A DNA stretch of 64,000 bases from Oscillospiraceae bacterium (GTDB lineage Bacteria > Bacillota > Clostridia > UMGS1810): assembly GCA_015068975.1 (NCBI GenBank), contig SVJM01000007.1, positions 1-64,000 on the forward strand. The letters are read 5' to 3'. The notes under the pieces are model-generated. The model saw nothing but the letters and a program-made list of their open reading frames with translations, had not been told where the DNA came from and ran no database searches. This document shows, piece by piece, positions 36,601 to 43,398 of the stretch. Positions within the stretch are counted from its first letter, which is position 1. Every line of letters begins with the position of its first letter. The translations under genes were made by a program, and so were the position numbers.

Positions 36601-37576
36601 ATTTAACCGAAGCTGTCTGAACAGTTCTTTCTCTCTGTACAAGGCTCTTGATACCTGTTCTTACATATGCTTCTTCTGACTTGTTTACGGGATTGAAAAG
36701 ATACACTGCATTTTTTTCTTCCCCGCCAAAACGTATCATTCTGCCTGAAAGATATGTGGCATCTGATACAGACACACTTTCTTTCATATTGTAGTATTCA
36801 TATGATTCTTCATAATCCACATCTGCTTCTTTGAGTGATTCTCCCGAATACTTCTTTACAAGGATATTGTCTATAAATGTGGTTTTGGCATAAGGGTGTG
36901 ATGTCTCGGAGGCGGAATCTATTCTTAATCCGCTTATACCTTCATCGATAAGCGCCTGTGTCACTTTGAATGTAAAACCAATACTCACCCATTCATTAGC
37001 TGTAACGGAATATGCATTGATTTTGTCTGAGCTTTTGTCCCCAAACACCTGATCGTCACTTAAAGGAGAACCTGATGCAGATGAACCCTGCTTTGACAGA
37101 AATACTCTAAGTCTGGGATTGGTGTAATCAGAGGTTACACCTTCCACATCAGAAAGATACACATCCATGGAAAGCTGAAGTATATCACCTACTGAATACT
37201 TCGTCACATCAAAGATATTTTCAATTCTTGCCATAGAATAAGCATTTCCTGATCTTAAAAGCTTGATGCCGTAAATACCCTTGGAAGGGTCGTTAAGACC
37301 TGCATAAGCTGTTTCATCAGCATATTTCACCCTGGAAAGAGTCCCCGAAGCCTCAGAATTTCCACCATTGGATGCTACTGCCTGATACGTGGTAAGAGCA
37401 GTATCAGATACACCCTTTACATTATTGGCGGCATCTTTTGTGACAGTTTCAAAGTCTATATAAGATGCATCTATCCATTGAAGCTTTGTATTTTTCATAG
37501 CAAAGGCATTAAATGGTGTAACAAAAAGAGAAAGTACTAAAGCCATCACCAGAAAAAGTGAAATAACTTTTTTCAT
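33611..37576 (-). CDS. giant secreted multidomain GH10-type enzyme, tandem paralogue
   Basis: The protein has 1321 residues and the same layout as the next gene downstream: a signal peptide, two jelly-roll-like N-terminal modules, a further binding-like domain, a GH10 barrel and the long C-terminal domain. The catalytic candidates are E880 (WDVVNE) and E979 (VTEYS). The barrel and C-terminal parts are closely similar to the neighbour, while the N-terminal modules are more diverged, suggesting duplication followed by specialisation in binding. It lies 24 bases upstream of its paralogue and 22 bases downstream of the GH43 gene, so all three are probably co-transcribed. Confidence 0.85.
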   Translation of the reverse strand: MKKVISLFLVMALVLSLFVTPFNAFAMKNTKLQWIDASYIDFETVTKDAANNVKGVSDTALTTYQAVASNGGNSEASGTLSRVKYADETAYAGLNDPSKGIYGIKLLRSGNAYSMARIENIFDVTKYSVGDILQLSMDVYLSDVEGVTSDYTNPRLRVFLSKQGSSASGSPLSDDQVFGDKSSDKINAYSVTANEWVSIGFTFKVTQALIDEGISGLRIDSASETSHPYAKTTFIDNILVKKYSGESLKEADVDYEESYEYYNMKESVSVSDATYLSGRMIRFGGEEKNAVYLFNPVNKSEEAYVRTGIKSLVQRERTVQTASVKFTDLFNGEIKRDNFGEKYTVSLWVYADKSQGATKVIQTDSGTTYETVENPQSESTYFRIGLTGPNGQQYKYRSNAKANSYFEVKWNTWTKLEISHFVTEDTVDNGSTDALTNPMINSIRVDQSVPLNTYGADNCLIADTVYFDDLKVVQEPSGTDERYRRPVPTKFELSKEFTDDNLLYFEMERDPETLFAALPEGTKYITPSDLLNNTTAKGYATKKLVSVTGQDFTQALQVTTSKLTTNSNGIITTTGSSIGFKNTLEGCGEGDLMLVKFAMRNISGGDDAGWGSVILQVQGVEVSDTGVTTYPKTLFETVNASPEWKYYYVPFTHSVGKNQITIRVGTFIQTLEIADFEIINYANTVKADGTAVAPPDMPMSSLDYSELKKGSSWRQAAIDRIEDIRKGDVEIVVRDANGYPITDADVKVDMYEHEFQFGTCVSGTMFTNKSYQEKLSENFNTVVAEHHMKWAPLEEQGGYEWADKMLEYGKALGIRHFRGHVLSWERQYGSNGTTNLTPDYMFTEEMLSNEEASNARVIQHINEAAGRYAGKLCDWDVVNEIVSNYEIRKNYKDPYMAFVNWFAAARKADPYADLYYNETGPVWTDSFFTYLDAFKEYNVDYDGIGIQSHYDSVIKNPSQIVDLYEKLRTRYGKHIKVTEYSCSKFDEILQANYTRDVLIASFAEENMDGFLYWGFWDGSLFADISPFYDRNWNLRGAGKAYQDLVYNKWWTREEGKTNSRGRYNLSAYYGDYDITVTTEDGYTETVSVPLYKNDEEFNLVEITLDDYKAERSEKDLFSFVHSGKIQIKGKVLLPEIDKNPDHMSYQASLVLTDNSKDKGSFDSIIHITQVPVKADGTYEIEFKVDNLDYGELIVEGCQVLMNVNGEIIEDNIATVGLIPDCVAFDITPTVSDGKLKVAIDFVNKIKRSGIDYTVYTAIYNDRGNLISMSRVNKTSTGDPSEEINLKDITLKSNAHSGKIIIWLNNGKMIPLSGAKEFSVAR

Positions 37577-37598
37577 TTATTAAAATCTCCCCTACAAA

Positions 37599-38477
37599 CT
37601 ATTCTTTGATCCTGATTGTATCCCCAAGATCCTCAAGATAAGTAAATCTTGCTCTTTCCTGCTGATCAAAATTTGGAGAATGCATTACAAATACAGGCTT
37701 TCCCTCAAGGTCCTCAAATATCATACCATGACCTCCGCCCTGTCCGAACAGTGGCACATCAAGGTTTGTCCAGTTACCGGTGATATCACCATTATCGGAT
37801 ACTGCAATCCCCTCTGTGTATCCACCTTCCGAAAAACCTGACCAAATCATAAGAAGTGTTCCTGTCTTTGTTCTGTAAAGGAATGGTCCGTCTGTAACGT
37901 ATCCTTCATCTATTCCTCTTGCTTTATTTGACACAGATTTCGCCCATTTAGGATCAGAACCTTTAAACAATGTGACAGGCTCTGAAACCGCCTTAGAAAG
38001 ATCCTCAGACAATTCCATATAGCAGATTGTCCCATCAGTTATCTGGACCCATTCATGACAGAATACAATGTAAGGCTTGTTGTCAGGTGATACATAAAGT
38101 GTACCATCAAGACACCACCAGTCTGAAGGTGTAACAGGACCATCAGATACAGGCTTGAAATCTCCATCAGGAGTATCGCATACAAAAATCTGTGTAGCTC
38201 TGCACTTACCTTCTGCAATCAAAGAAGCAAAAAGATAGTATTTGCCATTGTATTTATGTACTTCCGGTGCCCAGTAATCTTCATGGGACCAGAAATCCTC
38301 ATCTGCCTTAAAAATAACCTTCTCATCTGACCAATTAATAAGGTCATCACTTTCTCTTACTACAAATGTATCACAGTACCCTCTCATCAAAGGACAACCT
38401 GATGTATACATATAATATTTACCGTTTTCTTTTAAAACAAACGGATCTCTTACTCTGAATTCTTCTGTTTTTGGCAT
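37599..38477 (-). CDS. GH43-family glycosidase
   Basis: The protein has 292 residues with no signal peptide. The five-bladed propeller family is marked by RDPFVLKENGKYYMY (general base Asp), SHEDYWAPEVHKYNGKYYLF (20 residues) and a late TDGPFLYRT. In most GH43 enzymes the last motif is EGP with the Glu as general acid. Here it is DGP. Members are arabinofuranosidases or xylosidases. The ATG at 38477 follows GGGGTGA. It is first in the giant GH10 operon, which fits debranching of arabinoxylan-like oligomers inside the cell. Confidence 0.88.
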   Translation of the reverse strand: MPKTEEFRVRDPFVLKENGKYYMYTSGCPLMRGYCDTFVVRESDDLINWSDEKVIFKADEDFWSHEDYWAPEVHKYNGKYYLFASLIAEGKCRATQIFVCDTPDGDFKPVSDGPVTPSDWWCLDGTLYVSPDNKPYIVFCHEWVQITDGTICYMELSEDLSKAVSEPVTLFKGSDPKWAKSVSNKARGIDEGYVTDGPFLYRTKTGTLLMIWSGFSEGGYTEGIAVSDNGDITGNWTNLDVPLFGQGGGHGMIFEDLEGKPVFVMHSPNFDQQERARFTYLEDLGDTIRIKE

Positions 38478-38508
38478 AGTATCACCCCATAATAACAATA
38501 TATTCATA

Positions 38509-38537
38509 ATTTTAGCACATTTTTAAAAAAAAGTAAA
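38509..38537 (-). promoter_or_regulatory. promoter of the GH43/GH10 operon
   Basis: On the minus strand there is TTTACT (38532-38537), a 17-base spacer and TAAAAT (38509-38514), about 30 bases before the GH43 start. Confidence 0.65.
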
Positions 38538-38603
38538 TGATTTTATTGCAACATTGACCATTTGTATGTTAAAATTTTACTATATCAATAAGGGAGAAAT
38601 CTT

Positions 38604-39551
38604 ATGAAACTATATTTTGCACCAATGGAAGGAATTACAGGCTATGTGTTCCGCAATACACACAGAGAATACTTCGGTGAATATTGTGAATACTTTGCAC
38701 CATTTATAAACCCTACCGAATCAGAAAAACGATCATTAAAAGAGCTTCGGGATATTATGCCTGAAAAAAATAGCGGTGACATCAAGGTACAAATCCTTAC
38801 AAATTCGTCAAGCCACTTTCTCTCCACAGAAGAAAAGGTCAAGCATCTTGGATACAATGAAATTAATATAAATCTGGGATGTCCATCAAATACTGTGTGC
38901 AAAAAAGGCAGAGGTGCAGGATTTCTAAAAGACAAAGAAGGTCTTGACCGATTTTTGTATGAAGTATTCCAAAAGACTTCTTTTGAAATAACAATTAAGA
39001 CCCGTCTTGGCTTTTCTCACATTGATGAAATATATGAGCTTATGGATATATATAACAAATACCCTATAAAGGAGCTTATCATCCACCCAAGGACAAGAGA
39101 GCAGTTTTATAACGGATTACCCGAAACAGATATATTTGAAAAAGCATTATCTGTAGCAAAGATGCCTCTGTGCTACAACGGAAATATATACTCAAAGGAA
39201 GACTTCGGATATATAACGGAACGATTCAAAGGTATCTCCTCTGTAATGATAGGCAGAGGCGCTATAATGAATCAGGGGATATTTAATGAAATTATATCAG
39301 GAGAAAAAATCACTAAAGAAAAACTCACAGAATTTCTTACCATTCTTTCGGATAATTATATGGAAGTATTAAAAAGTGAGCATTATACACTTGGCAAAAT
39401 GAAGGAAATAATGCTCTATGTAATGTGGATGTTCCCTGAGGATAAAAAGGCTATAAAAAGCGTAAAGAAAGCGAATACTCTGTCAGCACTTCTTGATAGT
39501 CTTAATTATATAACTGAAATACAGTCACCGAAAAATAATTGGATAAACTAA
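38604..39551 (+). CDS. tRNA-dihydrouridine synthase family protein
   Basis: The protein has 315 residues. It is an FMN-binding TIM barrel with the family start LYFAPMEGITGYVFR, the LGCPSNTVCKKGRGAGF block (C93 the likely catalytic cysteine), TIKTRLG, the IIHPRTREQFYNG block and the phosphate-binding MIGRGAIMNQG. It reduces specific uridines in tRNA using NADPH. The chain is slightly short and ends soon after the helical tRNA-binding domain. It is the only housekeeping-type gene among secreted glycosidases and runs against them. A GGGAG ribosome binding site precedes the ATG. Confidence 0.9.
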   Translation: MKLYFAPMEGITGYVFRNTHREYFGEYCEYFAPFINPTESEKRSLKELRDIMPEKNSGDIKVQILTNSSSHFLSTEEKVKHLGYNEININLGCPSNTVCKKGRGAGFLKDKEGLDRFLYEVFQKTSFEITIKTRLGFSHIDEIYELMDIYNKYPIKELIIHPRTREQFYNGLPETDIFEKALSVAKMPLCYNGNIYSKEDFGYITERFKGISSVMIGRGAIMNQGIFNEIISGEKITKEKLTEFLTILSDNYMEVLKSEHYTLGKMKEIMLYVMWMFPEDKKAIKSVKKANTLSALLDSLNYITEIQSPKNNWIN

Positions 39552-39553
39552 TA

Positions 39554-39642
39554 TCAATATCATTAAGTTAAGAATTGTCATCCTGAGTAAGCGAAGTCGA
39601 AGAATTACGACGGTAATATACAGCTTAACTTAATGATATTGA
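39554..39642. mobile_element. MITE-like 89-bp element
   Basis: Perfect 19-bp terminal inverted repeats (39554-39572 and 39624-39642) flank a 51-base core containing GTCATCCTGAGTAAGCGAAG, a motif resembling a short repeat seen dispersed in many Clostridia genomes. It encodes nothing. It starts two bases after the dus stop and can fold into one long hairpin. Confidence 0.65.
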
Positions 39643-39647
39643 CTAAT

Positions 39648-39680
39648 AAACGGCGGTATAAATTTTTTATACCGCCGTTT
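39648..39680. terminator. bidirectional terminator after dus
   Basis: A perfect 15-bp stem (39648-39662 with 39666-39680) has a TTT loop. It is GC-rich in the middle with A and T ends. It separates convergent dus and SGNH genes. Confidence 0.92.
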
Positions 39681-39685
39681 ATTAA

Positions 39686-40354
39686 TCATAATCTTTCTAT
39701 AAACAACTCTGCAAGTAATGCCATCCCCTTATCCCCCGGGTGGACTTGTATACCCTCGTGTTCAAATTTATCAAATGCCAGGTTTGTTTTGTCCTTTGAT
39801 ACATCGCTTACATCAACAATCTCAATATTGTTTTCTTTTCCAAATTCCACGATTGCCTGAGTTTTTCTTTCGTTATTAAAGATAGATGTGCCCTGTAATA
39901 TCTTTACATTCTTGCTGTCTTTGCAAAAATATCCGTAAAAGGTTTTTAAACCTGTCTTAAACGCTTCTTTATCAAATTCACTCATAGGGATATTTGCAGA
40001 AACATTGCATATTATCATATCGGGACAAAAATCCTTTGCCAATGAAAAATGCTCATCATAATCACAGTCTTTGTAGCTTCTTTCCCAACATGATGCCTGA
40101 ACAATGCAAAATGAAGCATCGGGGAATTTATCCAGAATATGCTTCATAATAATATGCACATAGTCCTTTTCTTTGCTGCTTGCTGCCATCCCCCATTTGC
40201 CATACCATCCTATATCCTCTTTCATTCCATGATAAGTGACGGAATTACCTATAAACATAACTCTCGGACTACCATCGGGGTTTCCTTCAAAAAATATAGG
40301 CTTTTTTACCTGGTTGGCAGAGGGAACCGTATTCTTCTTTTCAAGTTCTGACAT
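39686..40354 (-). CDS. SGNH/GDSL-family hydrolase
   Basis: The protein has 222 residues with no signal peptide. The nucleophile block is FIGNSVTYHG (Ser in GNS), a central Asn is in NVSANIP, and the C-terminal His is in IQVHPGDKG. SGNH enzymes of this kind are esterases, often carbohydrate deacetylases. It is the last gene of the operon with the GH28-like and GH99-like proteins, 20 bases after the former. Deacetylation of pectin- or mannan-like oligosaccharides is a reasonable inference. It is unrelated in detail to the truncated SGNH gene at 21597-22094. Confidence 0.82.
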   Translation of the reverse strand: MSELEKKNTVPSANQVKKPIFFEGNPDGSPRVMFIGNSVTYHGMKEDIGWYGKWGMAASSKEKDYVHIIMKHILDKFPDASFCIVQASCWERSYKDCDYDEHFSLAKDFCPDMIICNVSANIPMSEFDKEAFKTGLKTFYGYFCKDSKNVKILQGTSIFNNERKTQAIVEFGKENNIEIVDVSDVSKDKTNLAFDKFEHEGIQVHPGDKGMALLAELFIERL

Positions 40355-40374
40355 TTGACCAACTTCTTTCTGTA

Positions 40375-41892
40375 TTATTTGATAGTGATATTTTCTGAAT
40401 TTTCAAAAACTGTTTCAAATTCATCAAAGCTACTTGCTTTTTTCCCGTTTACAAAGATATTTTCAAAGACAAAATTTTTGAATATCACACTGTCATCGCA
40501 GGAACGGATTTTGACAACAGGTTTTACATCCTTATCATCACAAATCACATTGATGTTTCTGTATACAACATCATGAATATTACCCCTATCTTCTCTTTCG
40601 AACACTTCTATTGCATCGGGATTTCTTTTGCGTATGGTATAGGGGAAATTGTAAGCCAATGCAAGAAATGGTGTATGTGTCCCTGCATTTTGGTCATATG
40701 GCTTGCCATCTTCCGTCTGAACCACCTCACATGGAGTACACGACTGCAATTCAACGTTGATATTTTCAAACAAAACATCATGAATATCAGCGTTGCAGCC
40801 GTTGGAGACTGTCAAAGCAGCCACGGAGTTGTGTATCAGGTCACAATTTTTAAATACTATATTTTTGTACTCAGGGCAGGCGGTTTCCACGCCTATCTCA
40901 CAGTTTTTGCCCCAACCACACCACATCACACAGTTATCTATAAGAATATTTTCGATGGGCTTGTCATATTCGTATATTCCCTTTATGGATATTGTATCGT
41001 CAAAAGACCTGATAAAAGAATTTCTGACGGTCACATTATCCGAATTCACAATATCAATACCATCGGTATTGTATCTCCAATGCCCTACGATTTTTACATT
41101 GTCAATATTGATATTTTTACAATAAAACATACTCATTACCCATGTGGATGAATTTGTAAAGATAATATCCGACACATCTATATTTTCTGAGTTGTATATC
41201 CTGAAGGTGCCTTTGGTGAAGTTTTCGTAGCAGTTTTCTGTCACCCTTTCTTCGCAGGAATTATCAAGAATACCACCACCGAATATCTTCACATTTTTTG
41301 CTCCAACAGAGTTTATAGAGCCAAAAACAATGGCCTCCTCATCAATATAAACCATGTCGTTGTCCCTTAAGTTTATTATCCCGGGGAAATGCATACCCGG
41401 ACCGTAATAATATGTAGCTTTGTCCTTATCAGGATAGTCCTTTATATGATTGAAGAATATATGTAATACATTGTGAGTATCGTCAAGCTCAAGTACATAG
41501 TTTCCCTGATTGGAAAGTGTAAAAACCGCCTCATCCTCCTGAATGCCGACTTTAATATTCTTTGAGGAAGGTTTTACTGATGCGGTTTTAAATGCTTTTT
41601 TGCTTTTAACCCTTAATGTAACCGACTCATCTGCAGAAAATGATATAAATCCTGCCGACTCTGTCTGAGAGTACTGGCGTTGTTTTCCGGGCCATGGTCT
41701 GTTGTATGGAAATGCCGACACTCTGCACTCTCTTACCTCACAATCAATGTCATTTATTGTAACTGAAAAATTGTCATTTTTCACTTTATAAATAACATTG
41801 TCTGTATCTGTGGCATAGTCCTTATAGCGTGTTCTTCCAAGACAAGCAAAACATTCGTTATTTCTAAAATTTATCTTAGGAATTTTTATCAT
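40375..41892 (-). CDS. GH28-like polygalacturonase-family protein
   Basis: The protein has 505 residues with no signal peptide. It is a right-handed beta-helix with regularly repeated ENIDVSDIIF/KNINIDNVKI/DNVTVRNSFI turns. The GH28 catalytic pattern is largely present: YNTDGIDI supplies the N-T-D, and SFDDTISIKG the paired Asp. The later GHG and RIK motifs of classical polygalacturonases are not evident. It would hydrolyse galacturonate-containing or related glycosides. The absence of a signal peptide points to intracellular oligosaccharide substrates. It lies 33 bases after the GH99-like gene. Confidence 0.8.
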   Translation of the reverse strand: MIKIPKINFRNNECFACLGRTRYKDYATDTDNVIYKVKNDNFSVTINDIDCEVRECRVSAFPYNRPWPGKQRQYSQTESAGFISFSADESVTLRVKSKKAFKTASVKPSSKNIKVGIQEDEAVFTLSNQGNYVLELDDTHNVLHIFFNHIKDYPDKDKATYYYGPGMHFPGIINLRDNDMVYIDEEAIVFGSINSVGAKNVKIFGGGILDNSCEERVTENCYENFTKGTFRIYNSENIDVSDIIFTNSSTWVMSMFYCKNINIDNVKIVGHWRYNTDGIDIVNSDNVTVRNSFIRSFDDTISIKGIYEYDKPIENILIDNCVMWCGWGKNCEIGVETACPEYKNIVFKNCDLIHNSVAALTVSNGCNADIHDVLFENINVELQSCTPCEVVQTEDGKPYDQNAGTHTPFLALAYNFPYTIRKRNPDAIEVFEREDRGNIHDVVYRNINVICDDKDVKPVVKIRSCDDSVIFKNFVFENIFVNGKKASSFDEFETVFENSENITIK

Positions 41893-41925
41893 TCATTGTC
41901 ACCCCACAATTTTCCCAAAATAGCA

Positions 41926-43026
41926 TTACTCACAAAACACATTCCTTATGGCATCAAGATAGCCGTATCCGTAAACATTGTCAGGCTCAAGATAACTGGT
42001 TTCCGTCCACTCATTCCAGCTGTTTATGGTTATAAGTGAAACATTATGCTTATCAGCATATTTCTTTGCATCCTCCAATGCTTTTTGGAAATTTTCCGGC
42101 GTGTTATTTTTAACTACGCCCTTTCTGAAATTCAAAAATCTCGGATTGTTGTCCCAACCAACAGAAACATGAGGGAAATATGGTATGTTGTATTGCTTAT
42201 GTATTTTTTCCCACTCTTTAACAACCTCAGGTATAATCTCGGTGTAATCTCTGTCAATGTTTACAAAGTGAACAAACTGATAATGAGTGAGAGAATCAAA
42301 ACCCATAGCTTCCACAAGCTCAGGGGTAGTTTCTGTAACATTTCCGTCCACACCGGTGATATTCTGGTTTGTGCCACTCCATCTTACAAATTGAAAATGT
42401 ACACCGTCAAGTCCGTTTTCCATAGCCTGCCCTCTTAACCAGTTCATTGCATCAAGGGCGTTTTCAACTCCGCCAAGCCCCGACACGAAATTGTTCATAT
42501 CATAAATGCTTACAACAGGCTTACCATCAATTTTGTAATAGTTCTCTTTGGTGAAATATTGCTCAATCCATCTTTTTCCGATTGTTTCGAATTGTTGACG
42601 GTCTACTGCGCCCTGCCATATGGTTTCATTAACAGTGTCACTGTTGCGAATGTCCCAAAGATAATTGGCATCATGATTTGCCCACATAATATAGAACTTC
42701 ATTTTGTTGCAGTTTGATGCCTTCAAAAATCCGTCATTAAGGCAATTTTCCAAAAACGGTCTGTTGTCATACCAGTACCAGTCATAAATGAACACATTCA
42801 CACCATGGTCTGATGCAGCATTTATCTGCATCTCCATAACATAAGGGTCAGCTTCATTCACATATCCCCAAAGAGGACTTCTTCCCCAATTATATCCGCA
42901 TGGCTTGGGTTTTGAATTTTTCACAGTCTGCCACTCGCCAATTCCTTCATCCCAAAACATTCTGGTTCTTGATTCGTCACCTGTGTATGCAGGCCACACA
43001 TAAGCAGCAATATCATATTTTTTCAT
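41926..43026 (-). CDS. GH99-like (WbsX-type) protein
   Basis: The protein has 366 residues. It resembles the GH99-like/WbsX family: AAYVWPAYTGD at the start, VNVFIYDWYWYDN, and the family signature SWNEWTETSYLEPD near the C-terminus. Related enzymes act on alpha-mannosides, and the WbsX group is often found with polysaccharide gene clusters. The ATG at 43026 follows GGGAGGAA. The longer upstream frame lacks a ribosome binding site. It has no signal peptide and is first in the operon with GH28-like and SGNH proteins. The exact activity is not predictable. Confidence 0.82.
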   Translation of the reverse strand: MKKYDIAAYVWPAYTGDESRTRMFWDEGIGEWQTVKNSKPKPCGYNWGRSPLWGYVNEADPYVMEMQINAASDHGVNVFIYDWYWYDNRPFLENCLNDGFLKASNCNKMKFYIMWANHDANYLWDIRNSDTVNETIWQGAVDRQQFETIGKRWIEQYFTKENYYKIDGKPVVSIYDMNNFVSGLGGVENALDAMNWLRGQAMENGLDGVHFQFVRWSGTNQNITGVDGNVTETTPELVEAMGFDSLTHYQFVHFVNIDRDYTEIIPEVVKEWEKIHKQYNIPYFPHVSVGWDNNPRFLNFRKGVVKNNTPENFQKALEDAKKYADKHNVSLITINSWNEWTETSYLEPDNVYGYGYLDAIRNVFCE

Positions 43027-43091
43027 AAAAATTCCTCCCGTTTTAAAAATGCAATATACCAAAAATCTAATTAGCTATTATAATCAAGTTA

Positions 43092-43120
43092 ATTATAACT
43101 CATACCTTTGCTTATGTAAA
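43092..43120 (-). promoter_or_regulatory. promoter of the GH99/GH28/SGNH operon
   Basis: On the minus strand there is TTTACA (43115-43120), a 17-base spacer and TATAAT (43092-43097). Confidence 0.78.
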
Positions 43121-43125
43121 GGTAT
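43102..43125. promoter_or_regulatory. candidate operator overlapping the -35
   Basis: Perfect 8-bp inverted arms ATACCTTT (43102-43109) and AAAGGTAT (43118-43125) are separated by eight bases and cover the spacer and -35. This looks like a repressor site for a dimeric regulator. No obvious regulator gene adjoins it. Confidence 0.5.
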
Positions 43126-43398
43126 AAAACTTCCGATAAAATACAGATAATTACGTTATTACCCCTTTTTTTGCAACAAATAATTTAAAAAAGACCATTC
43201 CAACAACAATTAAGACAGAAAAAACCACAAACAAAAAGGAAATATTGCATTAAAAATGCAATATTTCCTGCATGATGAAAAACTTGATAGTTTTACTTAA
43301 TTTTTGAGAAGTTATTTGTGATTCTAACTACTATTCTTCGCTTTTTCACGGTCTGGAGTTTTTTACAGCCACCATGATAAAAAAATTGTATCTTTGCC
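43126..43398. other. non-coding interval with one terminator
   Basis: This is the larger part of the 372-base gap between the GH99-like gene and the first GH50-like gene. It holds the terminator at 43237-43269 and an unassigned stretch (43270-43398). That stretch reads as a short open minus-strand frame without a start or ribosome binding site. I see no promoter for the plus strand and no recognisable RNA. Confidence 0.6.
43237..43269 (-). terminator. terminator of the GH50-like array
   Basis: A perfect 14-bp stem (43237-43250 with 43256-43269) has a 5-base loop. On the minus strand it is followed by a T-run. It lies about 130 bases after the last stop of the six-gene array. Confidence 0.88.
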
